Source of the DNA: Latilactobacillus curvatus JCM 1096 = DSM 20019
GTDB lineage: Bacteria; Bacillota; Bacilli; Lactobacillales; Lactobacillaceae
Assembly: GCF_004101845.1 (NCBI RefSeq)
Contig: NZ_CP026116.1
Location: 930,001-994,000 of the forward strand
Length of the DNA stretch: 64,000 nucleotides
Direction: 5' to 3'
Numbering within the stretch: the first letter of the stretch is position 1; each line of letters begins with the position of its first letter. The notes beneath the pieces are model-generated. The model did not search any database, had not been told where the DNA came from, and saw only the letters and a list, made by a program, of their open reading frames with translations. The position numbers were made by a program, and so were the translations under genes. Positions 27,817 through 36,689 of the stretch are shown piece by piece.

Positions 27817-28365
27817 ATTGTTTTGTTCTTCTAATAATTGTTTAAGCTTAGCAAATTCAGGATTGGGTGCCGTTTCTTCTTCAGCCTGTTGCTTAGCATA
27901 GGCTTCTTCAGAAATGACTGACCACGACTGTCCGGCTGGCATCACATCATCTTGTTCTTCTTCTGGTGTTAGGATGTGACTTGGAATGTGCAAGAGAATG
28001 TGATCTTCAACAGCTACCTGTAGCTCTAGGGCTTCGCCTTCGATTGGGAACAAAATATCTTCGTCCGTAAATCGTCCCAACTGCTCGTCTTCTGGATCAA
28101 CGTAGATTTCAGTGAATTCAAAATCCATTGGCAAGGCTACTGGATCTAAACTCCGCGTTGAAGGCACTGTTAATGTCCCGACCACATGTACGCGTGCAAT
28201 TACAGCGCGCTGGTCAACCGTTAATTCACCGTCTACTACAAATGGTGTAGCATCTAGGACATCAGCTTCTCTTTTTTGTAAACTTTCTTTTAACATCAAT
28301 GTTTCTTTAAACATCAATGGATGATCACGATGTTTTAATAATGATTGGACTGTCCATTTTAACAA
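27805..28365 (-). CDS. YceD-family protein (DUF177)
   Basis: A 186-residue acidic protein of the YceD/DUF177 family, often next to rpmF and linked to 23S rRNA metabolism. Here no rpmF follows. Start is TTG at 28365, overlapping the tmcAL stop, with AAAGGATGAC upstream. N-terminal MLKWTVQSLLK and the central L-D-P-V-A-L-P-M-D-F-E-F match the family pattern. Confidence 0.8.
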   Translation of the reverse strand: MLKWTVQSLLKHRDHPLMFKETLMLKESLQKREADVLDATPFVVDGELTVDQRAVIARVHVVGTLTVPSTRSLDPVALPMDFEFTEIYVDPEDEQLGRFTDEDILFPIEGEALELQVAVEDHILLHIPSHILTPEEEQDDVMPAGQSWSVISEEAYAKQQAEEETAPNPEFAKLKQLLEEQNNDAD

Positions 28366-29534
28366 TGCTCGTCATCCTTTCTTTGGTTAAAAATCGGTTG
28401 GCGGGCAAAATTCTGTGATTGCCAGCCAAACTGTTCTTGTAATCGATCAACTCGCACCTCTAACCCCAGTGGGCCCTCTTCGGCACCCAATTTAGCTGAG
28501 ACCTTACTGATAAGTGGGTGATCGAGCGTTTTTTTCAACGTGTGCAAATGCGCCTGGCCGACTTGGTTAAAGCCAAGCAAATGGATGGGCCGCTGCGCTA
28601 ATGATTGTTCAATATCCGTTTGTTGAATATTCAACAGGACGTATAAACAAACCCGTTGCAAGCGTGCATACGTATATCGCTTTGTTTTAAGTGCCTGTAA
28701 CAACTCGGCATACCGATTGACTGAATGAATCACCTTTTTGAAACGGTACTCCAAGCCCTCTGACATCTGATAAATCTGCCGAAGTTGGGCAAGGGGTGTA
28801 CTTTCAATTCGGTATTTCAATAGCGGCCATAGTTGGTCCCAATCCAGATGCGATTGAGTCTGGAGCGCTGTTAAAGTCGAATGCGGCATCACTGGGGCTA
28901 ACTGTGCCCAGTCATCACCCTTTGTTGCCGCCTGTCGGATAGCACTGGCACTAGCAAATTGTCCCGCGCCAATCGTTTGATCGCCGTGTTGTGCCTGCTC
29001 ACGCTTAATCGCAAGCAACTGCATTGGCACTTCAAGTTGCGCGTTGGCAACCGCATAACTGACCCCTAAGAGGTGATTGGGTTGATCTAAATTTAAATTT
29101 AATTCTGCTTGATAAAACTCATTGAGCTGCGTCGCATAAGTTTTTTGATAATCAATAAACGTCTGTGACTTGGCCTTTAAAGCTAAAATCTGTTGCCCGA
29201 CTTGCTGATAGTCAAACGTTGGATATTCACTGCCAAACGCTAAGGTCTGACAACCAAGCGCCGCCAATAACTTGACGGCCCCATCAGCAAAACGGTCTGC
29301 AGGTTGGACAGCACTGGCAAACGGCAATTCAACGACCATATCAGCACCATTGCTCAAAGCAAGTTGTGCGCGCGTCCATTTGTCCAAAATCGCGGGTTCA
29401 CCTCTTTGCACATAGTTACCGCTCATGCAGACAATCACTAAATCTGCGTGCGAAGCTGCCCGCGCCTGTTGCAATTGATACCGATGTCCATTATGTAGCG
29501 GATTATATTCCGCAATAATCCCCGTAATTCTCAT
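28359..29534 (-). CDS. tmcAL: TmcAL, tRNA(Met) cytidine acetate ligase
   Basis: Nucleotidyltransferase-fold enzyme (YlbM) that acetylates the wobble cytidine of elongator tRNA-Met using acetate and ATP. N-terminal AEYNPLHNGH contains the HxGH-type motif, followed by C-M-S-G-N-Y-V-Q-R-G-E-P. Length 391 is standard. ATG 29534 lies behind GGAGGACGC, 12 nt after the methyltransferase. Confidence 0.92.
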   Translation of the reverse strand: MRITGIIAEYNPLHNGHRYQLQQARAASHADLVIVCMSGNYVQRGEPAILDKWTRAQLALSNGADMVVELPFASAVQPADRFADGAVKLLAALGCQTLAFGSEYPTFDYQQVGQQILALKAKSQTFIDYQKTYATQLNEFYQAELNLNLDQPNHLLGVSYAVANAQLEVPMQLLAIKREQAQHGDQTIGAGQFASASAIRQAATKGDDWAQLAPVMPHSTLTALQTQSHLDWDQLWPLLKYRIESTPLAQLRQIYQMSEGLEYRFKKVIHSVNRYAELLQALKTKRYTYARLQRVCLYVLLNIQQTDIEQSLAQRPIHLLGFNQVGQAHLHTLKKTLDHPLISKVSAKLGAEEGPLGLEVRVDRLQEQFGWQSQNFARQPIFNQRKDDEHC

Positions 29535-29545
29535 GCGTCCTCCGC

Positions 29546-30277
29546 CTATTTCACTGCGCTAAAGAACCAACGCACACTATCTTCTTGAACGGCTTCTTGG
29601 CCAAAATCAGCACTGACTGATACATTCTTGAACCCAGCAGCTTCTAATGCTGCAACATAATCTACCACCGGATAAGTTCGTTCATGGTGTAATTCATTAA
29701 GTTCTTGATAACCGTCAATCTCGTCATCCCAGATAAAAAAGCTGAGATCATGTTCAACTGAATGTGGTACTTCACCTGCGTAACTCGTCCACATGAAGGC
29801 CGTTTCTGCCGTCTTATCGTTATACATAAAACCTGGGAAAAGCTCATCCATTTGATAAAGTGAATGGGCATCAAATAGAAATTGACCACCTGGCTCTAAA
29901 GTTCGATAAACTTGTTCAAAAACTTGTTGGACATGCGCTAAATCTGGCATGTAACAGATCGAGTCGTCAAAACAAGTGACCGCTTCAAACGTCCCAATTT
30001 CGCCTAAGTCAAGCATGTCGCCTTGTAATAAAGGTAACTCGACCTCGGCTTCAGAAGCCTTTTCAGAAGCGATACTCAACATCTCGGCCGATAAATCTAA
30101 GCCGACAACCTCTAGCCCTGCTTGTTTTAGCAAGATGGCTAAATCACCAGCCCCACAAGCTAGTTCTAGGACTCGATGTTTATTTTGTAACGTCTGCAAC
30201 GTGTAATCCCGCCATTGACCATATAATGAATGGTCCATCAAACGGTCATAGACGGTTGCAAAGCTTTGGTAAATCAT
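29546..30277 (-). CDS. SAM-dependent class I methyltransferase
   Basis: 243 residues with the SAM-binding motif VLELACGAGDLAILL near 36-50 and acidic loop GLDLSAEML. It sits between rsfS and tmcAL in the same order as in other Firmicutes, so an RNA or ribosome-related target is plausible but not shown. Its ATG overlaps the rsfS stop. Confidence 0.85.
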   Translation of the reverse strand: MIYQSFATVYDRLMDHSLYGQWRDYTLQTLQNKHRVLELACGAGDLAILLKQAGLEVVGLDLSAEMLSIASEKASEAEVELPLLQGDMLDLGEIGTFEAVTCFDDSICYMPDLAHVQQVFEQVYRTLEPGGQFLFDAHSLYQMDELFPGFMYNDKTAETAFMWTSYAGEVPHSVEHDLSFFIWDDEIDGYQELNELHHERTYPVVDYVAALEAAGFKNVSVSADFGQEAVQEDSVRWFFSAVK

Positions 30278-30633
30278 TCTTCATCCAACCATTCGGAAAC
30301 ATCAACAAGTGGTGCTTGATCCCAAAGTTTTTCAAGGTTGTATAAGGCACGTTCTTCTGGCATGAAGGCATTGACAACGATATCGCCAAAGTCCATCAAG
30401 ATCCAACGTGAACCCTTTTTACCTTCGATGTGTTTTACGAAAACGCCATTTTCTTCTTCTGCGTCTTCAATGGCGTCAATAATTGCGCCTAATTGACGTT
30501 CTGACGTCCCAGTTAACATCACGAAGTAATCAGCTAATAAACTGATGCCTTCCATGTTCATTGCGACGATGTCTTCTGCTCGTTTGCTATCAGCTGCTTG
30601 CACAGCAATTTTTAAAATATCTAAACTTTTCAC
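30274..30633 (-). CDS. rsfS: RsfS, ribosomal silencing factor
   Basis: Binds L14 of the 50S subunit and blocks subunit joining under starvation. 119 residues of the Iojap/DUF143 family: D-I-V-A-M-N-M-E, D-Y-F-V-M-L-T-G-T-S-E-R-Q, W-I-L-M-D-F-G-D-I-V-V-N. GTG start at 30633 with AAAGGAG 7 nt upstream. Confidence 0.94.
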   Translation of the reverse strand: MKSLDILKIAVQAADSKRAEDIVAMNMEGISLLADYFVMLTGTSERQLGAIIDAIEDAEEENGVFVKHIEGKKGSRWILMDFGDIVVNAFMPEERALYNLEKLWDQAPLVDVSEWLDEE

Positions 30634-30645
30634 TAAAGTTCTCCT

Positions 30646-31248
30646 TTATTTGGCTTGAGTCGGTACCCAAGCATTGTATGTGTCGATTGTTTTCGGATAA
30701 ATCTGCTTCTTGCCCTGAATTAAAAAGGTCAATGTATTTAAGATTTCATACCGCACGCCGGCTGCTAAATCAGCCATTGCTGTCTCACGAGCAGCTTCTG
30801 CGCCCGGAAAATTGCGCCCAGGTTCGACAAAATCCGCCACAAATAAAATCTGATCAATCAAGGTCATTTCTGGCGCACCAATCGTATGACGACGCACAGC
30901 ATTTAAAATCGTTTCATCATGGATTTCTAAATCACGTTCAATGAAATAAGCACCAACAACACCGTGCCAGATGGCATTACCGTAATTGAGTAGTTCTGGA
31001 TCAAAGCCTTGCGTTTTAATCGCTTCAATGAACGTTTCATCTGGTAATTGCTTAGTATAGTCATGCACTAAACCAGCAATTGCCGCGCGTTCAACATCTG
31101 CGCCATTTTTTTGTGCTAATTGAATCGCGGTGGCTTCCACACGCAAACAATGTTCAAATCGGCTTTCAGATAAGTTAGCGGCAACTTTAGCCACTAACTC
31201 AGCCCGTGTATACGGCACGATGTTTTCTTGATAAACAAAATCACTCAT
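30646..31248 (-). CDS. yqeK: YqeK, HD-type diadenosine tetraphosphatase
   Basis: Hydrolyses Ap4A symmetrically in characterised Firmicute homologues. 200 residues from ATG 31248, which overlaps the nadD stop by a few bases and has GAGGGCC upstream. HD metal ligands: H-C-L-R-V near residue 32, GLVHD near 61-65, and later W-H-G-V-V-G and D-F-V-E-P-G-R. Follows nadD in the usual order. Confidence 0.92.
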   Translation of the reverse strand: MSDFVYQENIVPYTRAELVAKVAANLSESRFEHCLRVEATAIQLAQKNGADVERAAIAGLVHDYTKQLPDETFIEAIKTQGFDPELLNYGNAIWHGVVGAYFIERDLEIHDETILNAVRRHTIGAPEMTLIDQILFVADFVEPGRNFPGAEAARETAMADLAAGVRYEILNTLTFLIQGKKQIYPKTIDTYNAWVPTQAK

Positions 31249-31882
31249 GATAGAGGCCCTCTTTTTGAATGTATTCAAAGACTGGGTCCGGTAACAAGTA
31301 CCGCACTGAACAGCCTTGTTGAATCTTATTGCGAATTTGCGTTGAACTGACATCAATTACCGGTGCGTCCACCCATAAGACTGGATACGGCGTTTGTTGA
31401 GCATACCCTGTTCGTTTAACACCAACAAATTGGACTAACTGCACTAAATCATCAATTCGATACCAAGTAGGTAAGTAGTCGACCATATCACCGCCAATGA
31501 TGAAATAATAATCGATTTCAGGGTGTTGTTGTTTTAATGCCACGATCGTATCGTAGGTGTAACTGACACCGCCACGTTCAATCTCCGTTAAATCGAGTTC
31601 AAAATGCGAATTGTCAGCGATGGCACGTTCTACCATTGCAACACGGTGTTTTGCTGGTAATGTTTTTTTCTCATCAACGTGCGGTGGATTGGCATCTGGC
31701 ATAAACAAAATTTTATCGAGACCGAGTTGGCTACGAACTTGTTCTGCCATCACTAAATGACCGATGTGTGGCGGGTTAAATGTGCCCCCCATAATGCCGA
31801 CTTGCAAGCGATGGCCATCTTCTACAACCAACACGTCCGGTTCAGTCACATGATTTGTCTGCTTTAGCGTTGCACTTTGCAT
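31241..31882 (-). CDS. nadD: NadD, nicotinate-nucleotide adenylyltransferase
   Basis: Makes nicotinic acid adenine dinucleotide in NAD synthesis. Nucleotidyltransferase motif GGTFNPPHIGH near residues 32-42 and the C-terminal S-S-T-Q-I-R motif. 213 residues, with an N-terminal extension of about 25 residues before the core. ATG 31882 has a GGCGGTG-type site. Confidence 0.94.
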   Translation of the reverse strand: MQSATLKQTNHVTEPDVLVVEDGHRLQVGIMGGTFNPPHIGHLVMAEQVRSQLGLDKILFMPDANPPHVDEKKTLPAKHRVAMVERAIADNSHFELDLTEIERGGVSYTYDTIVALKQQHPEIDYYFIIGGDMVDYLPTWYRIDDLVQLVQFVGVKRTGYAQQTPYPVLWVDAPVIDVSSTQIRNKIQQGCSVRYLLPDPVFEYIQKEGLYHE

Positions 31883-31897
31883 CTGATCACCGCCTTA

Positions 31898-32215
31898 TTA
31901 GCGTCCGAGCTTAGTAACAATCGTTGAAATCTTTTGGTATTTTTCTTTCCGTGAAGCTTTATAAATCACCAATGTGCGTCCAATTTTTTGCGCAATTTCG
32001 ATGCGACTGTCATGTTGTTTTAAGAAGTTGGCTAATTCATCAACGGTCACTTCTGTTGTTTGTAACAAGTTAATCTTAACGAGTTCTCGTTTTTCGATGG
32101 CCTCTTCAATTTGTTCGAAATAAGTTTGGCTTAAGCCGTTTTTGCCTAGTTGAAAAAGTGGTTTAGTGGTTTGCGCTAAACCGCGTAAGTAATGTTTTTG
32201 TTTGCCTGTTAACAC
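31898..32215 (-). CDS. yhbY: YhbY, CRM-domain RNA-binding protein
   Basis: A 105-residue single CRM domain associated with 50S precursors. L-x-G-K-Q-K-H-Y-L-R-G-L-A at the N-terminus and the loop G-K-N-G-L-S are diagnostic. Between yqeH and nadD, the standard order. Confidence 0.93.
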   Translation of the reverse strand: MLTGKQKHYLRGLAQTTKPLFQLGKNGLSQTYFEQIEEAIEKRELVKINLLQTTEVTVDELANFLKQHDSRIEIAQKIGRTLVIYKASRKEKYQKISTIVTKLGR

Positions 32216-32236
32216 GTGCGATACTTCCTTCCCTAA

Positions 32237-33370
32237 TTAAATTAATGCTTTCCGAATCATGACTGAGACACCTTTAGGCGCATATCCCGCAACCACGACA
32301 TTTTCTGGTAACGTAATCCAGCCTAACCCAGCAAACACTAAATCACTCTTTTGCTTTGTTGAGAATTCATACCGTTGGAGTTCTGGAAAATCAGCTAAAT
32401 CTTCTGGATGTGGTGGCTGTAGCATGTCCCCTAATTGCTTAGCGTAGAATTGATCTGCATTTTCAAGTTTAGTCCGGTGAATGTAAAGTTCATTGTCAAA
32501 ATAACCGACAAAGCCATGCCGTGCACCTTGAATGAAATCAAAACGAGCTAACCCACCCAAGAACAATGTTTGTTGTTCATTTAATTGGTATACTTTTGGT
32601 TTAATCCGCTTTTGCGGCGCAATCAACCGTAAGTCTTTATCATGTAAATAATGCGCCATTTGTTGGGCATGCATAATCCCTGGTGTATCAATCAATGCAT
32701 GATCATCTTCATACAATGGAATATCGATGCGATCTAAAGTCGTTCCTGGGAATTGTGACGTCGTAATCACGTCGCTATCTAAAATCCCAGTTTGCTTGAT
32801 AATGCGGTTAATCAACGTTGATTTACCAACGTTCGTCACCCCAACAACATAGACATCGCGGCCTTTACGTTCGCGTTCAATCACGGCCAATAATTCATCA
32901 ACTGAATTCCCTTTTTTAGCACTGACCAACATCGTTTCAACCGGATGTAAGCCATGTTCTTTCGCTTCTTTTTGAATCCAATTGATCACTTTATTTGGGT
33001 TAAGAGCAGATGGTAAGATATCAACCTTATTCCCCACTAAAATCACGGGGTTATCGCCGATAAAACGATGTAACCCTGGAATTAAACTCCCGTTAAAATC
33101 GAAGATATCGACGACGTTCACGATCAACGCGTCACTGTCGCCAATTTGGTTCAATAAGGCTAAGAAATCATCATCATTTAATTTGATATCACTGATTTCG
33201 TTGTAGTGTCGTAATCTAAAACAACGTTGGCAATACAATTGACCCGTTTCCAAGCCTTTTTTAAGCGCTGAATTAGGCGTATAGCCGAGTGCTTCTTTGT
33301 CCGTTGTTTGGATGCGAGCGCCACAGCCAATACAAAATAGTTCTTCCTCAGTTTGTTGTGTTTCAGTCAT
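32237..33370 (-). CDS. yqeH: YqeH, circularly permuted ribosome-assembly GTPase
   Basis: GTPase needed for 30S maturation. 377 residues: N-terminal treble-clef zinc finger (CIGCGAR...YCQRCF), then permuted G motifs with G4 NKVD before G1 GVTNVGKST and G3 DTPG, and a C-terminal RNA-binding region. The order G4-G5-G1-G2-G3 is characteristic. Overlaps the yqeG stop by 8 nt. Confidence 0.95.
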   Translation of the reverse strand: MTETQQTEEELFCIGCGARIQTTDKEALGYTPNSALKKGLETGQLYCQRCFRLRHYNEISDIKLNDDDFLALLNQIGDSDALIVNVVDIFDFNGSLIPGLHRFIGDNPVILVGNKVDILPSALNPNKVINWIQKEAKEHGLHPVETMLVSAKKGNSVDELLAVIERERKGRDVYVVGVTNVGKSTLINRIIKQTGILDSDVITTSQFPGTTLDRIDIPLYEDDHALIDTPGIMHAQQMAHYLHDKDLRLIAPQKRIKPKVYQLNEQQTLFLGGLARFDFIQGARHGFVGYFDNELYIHRTKLENADQFYAKQLGDMLQPPHPEDLADFPELQRYEFSTKQKSDLVFAGLGWITLPENVVVAGYAPKGVSVMIRKALI

Positions 33371-33893
33371 TTAAATCCTCCCGCCAAGTTAAATCTGCGT
33401 GTTTTTTTAGTAGTTGTTGCATAATATATTTTTCAAAGAATCGATTAATCGATGTATTCCAGGCATCACTGTCAATAATGGGTTTGACCAATATCGTCCG
33501 GACGCCAGCCACATTACCGGCATGCATATCGGTAATCAATTGATCGCCGACCATCACCACTTCATGTCGCGAAAGGCCAAGCTGCTTCTTCGCTTTGGTA
33601 ATCCCAGTTGCCAATGGCTTGTTCGCCCGAGCAATGAATGGTAATTGCAATTCACTGAGCGCGCGTTGCACGCGATCATGGTTGTTATTTGAAACAACCA
33701 TCACGGTGATTTCGGCAGCTTGCATCTGTGCTAACCAAGCTTTTAACTGTGGTGTGCCATCGGGGTTATTCCACGCAATTAACGTATTATCTAAATCCGT
33801 TAAAACGGCCTTAATCCCTTTTGCCTTAAGTTGTTCTGGTGTTAAGTCGTAGATGGCATTGACCATCCAAGTTGGCTTGAAATTCTTTAGCAT
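33363..33893 (-). CDS. yqeG: YqeG, HAD-superfamily IIIA phosphatase
   Basis: HAD phosphatase of 176 residues, first gene of the ribosome-assembly cluster. Motif I is DLDNT, motif II is VVSNNN, motif III-IV is K-P-L-A...G-D-Q-L-I-T-D-M-H. The frame stays open further upstream, but that part is just the hairpin array. ATG 33893 (MLKNFKPTW) has GAGGGG 7 nt upstream, so I use it. The substrate is unknown. The transcript has a leader of about 390 nt containing three hairpin elements. Confidence 0.9.
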   Translation of the reverse strand: MLKNFKPTWMVNAIYDLTPEQLKAKGIKAVLTDLDNTLIAWNNPDGTPQLKAWLAQMQAAEITVMVVSNNNHDRVQRALSELQLPFIARANKPLATGITKAKKQLGLSRHEVVMVGDQLITDMHAGNVAGVRTILVKPIIDSDAWNTSINRFFEKYIMQQLLKKHADLTWREDLND

Positions 33894-33911
33894 GTACTGT
33901 CCCCTCGACTT

Positions 33912-34028
33912 TAATGTGCTTTCATCAACAGCTTCTTGCGCTTTGCTACACTTATCAAATCGGCGCTTGCAGCGCCAACTCGCTAAGTTAGGCAAATGCT
34001 CGGAAGCTAACCGTGGATGACGCACTTC
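33912..34028 (-). repeat. Dispersed hairpin element, yqeG leader copy 3 (gene-proximal)
   Basis: Outer stem CATC / GATG, inner stem AGCTTC / GAAGCT (perfect), motif CGAGCATTTGCC opposite TAGCAAAGCGCAAG, second apical type (AGCGAGTTGGCGC...GCGCCGATTTG). Its 3' end (AAAGCACATTAA) is 6 nt from the yqeG ribosome binding site. Confidence 0.8.
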
Positions 34029-34036
34029 TTTTCTTT

Positions 34037-34152
34037 AACGTGCTTTTCAAACCATATTCCTGTGCCTAGCGACACAAGTCAAACGATTGCTTGCAGCAAT
34101 CATTCGCCTTGTTAGACTAGTGCTCGGAGTATACCAGGTTTGAACGCACTTC
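34037..34152 (-). repeat. Dispersed hairpin element, yqeG leader copy 2
   Basis: Outer stem TTCAAACC / GGTTTGAA, motif CGAGCACTAGTC opposite CGCTAGGCACAGGAA, second apical type (GGCGAATGATTGC...GCAATCGTTTGAC). Confidence 0.8.
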
Positions 34153-34157
34153 TTTTC

Positions 34158-34274
34158 TAACGTGCCTCAGTAGGCGTATTTTTGCGGCTAGCGACGTCCG
34201 TCAAACGACCAACAAGTTGGTCATTCGCCAGACTAGGCTAGTCCTCGAAATATAACCGCCTACTGACGCACTTC
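34158..34274 (-). repeat. Dispersed hairpin element, yqeG leader copy 1 (promoter-proximal)
   Basis: Outer stem CAGTAGGCG / CGCCTACTG (perfect), inner stem TATTT / AAATA, motif CGAGGACTAG opposite CTAGCCGCAAA, second apical type (GGCGAATGACCAAC...GTTGGTCGTTTGAC). Starts about 15 nt after the predicted transcription start. Confidence 0.85.
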
Positions 34275-34296
34275 TTTTTAATCTAGTCACTGATTA

Positions 34297-34325
34297 ATTA
34301 TAGGGTATTTGACACCAAATTGCAC
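34297..34325 (-). promoter_or_regulatory. Promoter upstream of the yqeG leader array
   Basis: -10 TATAAT at 34302-34297 with a weak -35 GTGCAA 17 nt upstream. It predicts a start near 34290 and a leader of about 390 nt. Confidence 0.55.
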
Positions 34326-34449
34326 CTTTACGCGGTTAATTTCCATAATTTCCAACTAATTCCTAATCCATTTAAATCCATAAGTCAAACTAATCGACTT
34401 TTAGCCCCAACTCTGGTACGTTTAAAGAAATTGAGAGGATGTGTTTGTT

Positions 34450-35385
34450 ATGGAAAAATTCGGTTTTAATCACTTTGGCGGCCCTGACGTTTTCGAACGT
34501 TTCGATCAGCCTCAACCAACTCCAAAGGACAACCAAGTCCTCATTAAAGTGCTCGCTGCTGGATTGAATCCATACGATGTTGCACTACGGAATGGTTCAC
34601 AAGATTCAGTGCGCCCATTACCCTTCCCAATCTTTCCTGGTACAGATGTGGTTGGTGAAATCGTTGAACTTGGTGCTGACGTCGATGATTACCGCGTTGG
34701 CGAAATCGTCATCAATCACCGATCAATGGGTGCTTATAGCGAATACGTAACGGCTAGTACTGCGAAGATTCTCCGTAAGCCAGCCAGCATGAGTATCGCT
34801 GAAGCAGCCGGTTTACCCAGTGCCGGCATCACTGCTTACAATACGCTGATGCACTTCACAAACTTTAAACACGGCGATACAATCGCTATTATGGGTGCCA
34901 GTGGTGCCGTTGGTAGTTTACTCGTTCAATTAAGCTTAGCAGCTCATTTAAACGTGATTGCAATTGCCAATAGTGCTAACCTAGACTATCTGCGCTCATT
35001 CGGTGTCCAAGAAGTAATTGCTTATGATCAGCCATCTGACTTCGAACGACTTGCGCAGACCGCTAAAATCGGTATCAACTTAAGTCGCGATCCAGAATCA
35101 ACTGAACGCCTCAATAACTTAGTTGCACCAGGTGGCACATTCACTTCAACGACCATCTTACCAACAGACGATCAACAACGCGCTGACATCAATTACCAAT
35201 CTGTCTATCCGCGTAAGGATTATGCAGATTTAACCGCCTTACAAGATTTAAATGAATTGATCGATCAAGGTTTACTACACAATACCGTCTTCAAGACGCT
35301 CCCATTTACTTTGGAAGGCATTATTGAAGGCCACAAGCTCCTTGAGAGTCATCATGCCCCAGGTAAGATTGTTATTAGCCACTAA
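34450..35385 (+). CDS. Zinc-independent NADP-dependent oxidoreductase (MDR superfamily)
   Basis: 311 residues. GroES-like half with G-L-N-P-Y-D-V-A and P-G-T-D-V-V-G-E-I, then a Rossmann half with GASGAVGS near 151-158. Resembles quinone oxidoreductases and enone reductases. The substrate cannot be read. I use ATG 34450, about 12 nt after GAGAGG. A GTG at 34441 is only 3 nt from that site. Single gene with a terminator behind it. Confidence 0.85.
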   Translation: MEKFGFNHFGGPDVFERFDQPQPTPKDNQVLIKVLAAGLNPYDVALRNGSQDSVRPLPFPIFPGTDVVGEIVELGADVDDYRVGEIVINHRSMGAYSEYVTASTAKILRKPASMSIAEAAGLPSAGITAYNTLMHFTNFKHGDTIAIMGASGAVGSLLVQLSLAAHLNVIAIANSANLDYLRSFGVQEVIAYDQPSDFERLAQTAKIGINLSRDPESTERLNNLVAPGGTFTSTTILPTDDQQRADINYQSVYPRKDYADLTALQDLNELIDQGLLHNTVFKTLPFTLEGIIEGHKLLESHHAPGKIVISH

Positions 35386-35403
35386 TTTTATAATGATAAA
35401 AGA

Positions 35404-35447
35404 AAGAGTCTAGAACAAAACGAAGTTTTGTCCCAGACTCTTTTTTT
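35404..35447. terminator. Bidirectional terminator, oxidoreductase and rplT
   Basis: AGAGTCT-G-ACAAAAC / GTTTTGT-C-AGACTCT with T-runs on both strands. Confidence 0.9.
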
Positions 35448-35456
35448 GATCTTTAA

Positions 35457-35816
35457 TTATTTGTTTAATGCAGCTTTAGCAGCTTCAACAACTGATGTAA
35501 ATGCAGCAGCATCGTTAACAGCTAAGTCAGCTAACATCTTACGGTTCATGTCGATTTCAGCGACTCTTAAACCGTGCATTAATTGGCTGTATGAGATGTT
35601 GTTCATACGAGCAGCAGCATTGATACGAGCAATCCATAACTTACGGAAGTCACGTTTACGTTGACGACGATCACGGAATGCATAACGGTATGAAACCATT
35701 ACTTGAGTATTTGCTGATTTGAATAATAAATGTTTAGCGCCGCGATAACCCTTGGCTAATTTTAAAATCTTTTTACGACGTTTGCGCGTCACTGTTCCAC
35801 CTTTAACACGTGGCAT
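35457..35816 (-). CDS. rplT: Ribosomal protein L20
   Basis: 50S assembly protein and autoregulator of its operon. 119 residues from MPRVKGG at 35816 (AAGGAGGAAATTCTT upstream). The basic N-terminus ([19 protein letters not shown]) and [16 protein letters not shown] are characteristic. Last gene of infC-rpmI-rplT. Confidence 0.97.
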   Translation of the reverse strand: MPRVKGGTVTRKRRKKILKLAKGYRGAKHLLFKSANTQVMVSYRYAFRDRRQRKRDFRKLWIARINAAARMNNISYSQLMHGLRVAEIDMNRKMLADLAVNDAAAFTSVVEAAKAALNK

Positions 35817-35900
35817 AAGAATTTCCTCCTTGAATAACAAACAACGTCAAAGCGTTGCTGTACTGATCTAATTTTTGCTTGAATCCGAAAATGCTATGGC

Positions 35901-36101
35901 TTATTTAAGGCCTGATAACATTTGACGGATACGTCTCATATCGCTATTTGAAACCATTCCAGATTTTCTTAATTGACGACGTTGTTTCTTAGTCTTGCCG
36001 TGGAAACGGTGACTTGTGTAGGCGTGGCTGCGTTTTAGGCCGCCATTACCTGTACGTTTAAAACGTTTTGCTGAAGCACGGTGTGTCTTAAATTTTGGCA
36101 T
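35901..36101 (-). CDS. rpmI: Ribosomal protein L35
   Basis: 66-residue basic 50S protein, [15 protein letters not shown] at the start and R-I-R-Q-M-L-S-G-L at the end. Between infC and rplT as in most bacteria. Confidence 0.97.
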   Translation of the reverse strand: MPKFKTHRASAKRFKRTGNGGLKRSHAYTSHRFHGKTKKQRRQLRKSGMVSNSDMRRIRQMLSGLK

Positions 36102-36135
36102 GATATTTCCTCCTAATAAATCAGAAACAGATTTT

Positions 36136-36654
36136 TTATTTTTGGTCCTTTAGCGGTTCTAACATTAAGAACATGCTACGGCCATCCATTTTAGGACGTG
36201 CTGTAACTTTAGCGATGTCCTCTGTTTCTTTAGCAAGTCTTTCCAATACACGTTGCCCAATTTCTTTATGCGTAATTGCGCGCCCCTTGAAACGAATAGA
36301 AGCTTTCACTTTATCGCCTTTGCCAAGGAACTTACGTGCATTGTTCAACTTAGTATTAAAATCATTTTGTTCAATTGTGGGACTAAGACGAACCTCTTTG
36401 AGGTTAATGGTTTTCTGCTTCTTACGAGCGTCACGTTGTTTCTTTTGAAGCTCGAAACGGTACTTACCATAGTCCATAATACGAGCAACGGGTGGTTTTG
36501 CGTTTGGTGAAACCAAAACAACATCCATATTAGCTTGATCAGCTAATGCAATTGCATCTTGAGTACTCTTAATACCAAGTTGTTCGCCATCTTGAGCAAT
36601 CAAACGCAATTCTCGTGCACGAATACCATCGTTAACCATCAAATCTTTTGCTAT
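36136..36654 (-). CDS. infC: Translation initiation factor IF-3 (apparent ATA start)
   Basis: IF-3 checks start codon-anticodon pairing on the 30S subunit. The N-domain starts [13 protein letters not shown] and the C-domain includes [14 protein letters not shown] and [12 protein letters not shown]. The frame has ATG at 36639 and TTG at 36642, but neither has a ribosome binding site at proper distance. The strong GGAGGTG at 36668-36662 is 7 nt from an ATA codon at 36654-36652, giving 172 residues beginning (M)AKDLMVNDG. Near-cognate starts (AUU, AUA) are a known autoregulatory feature of infC. Confidence 0.9.
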   Translation of the reverse strand: MAKDLMVNDGIRARELRLIAQDGEQLGIKSTQDAIALADQANMDVVLVSPNAKPPVARIMDYGKYRFELQKKQRDARKKQKTINLKEVRLSPTIEQNDFNTKLNNARKFLGKGDKVKASIRFKGRAITHKEIGQRVLERLAKETEDIAKVTARPKMDGRSMFLMLEPLKDQK

Positions 36655-36689
36655 GACTCTTCACCTCCATAAAGTTTAGAGAGAAAATG

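Noticed and set aside
33894-34025. Open frame extending yqeG by 44 codons upstream (MRHPRLASEH...).
   Set aside because: The frame runs through the hairpin element nearest yqeG, has no ribosome binding site at its start, and the extra residues do not look like the HAD family. The ATG at 33893 has a good GAGGGG site.
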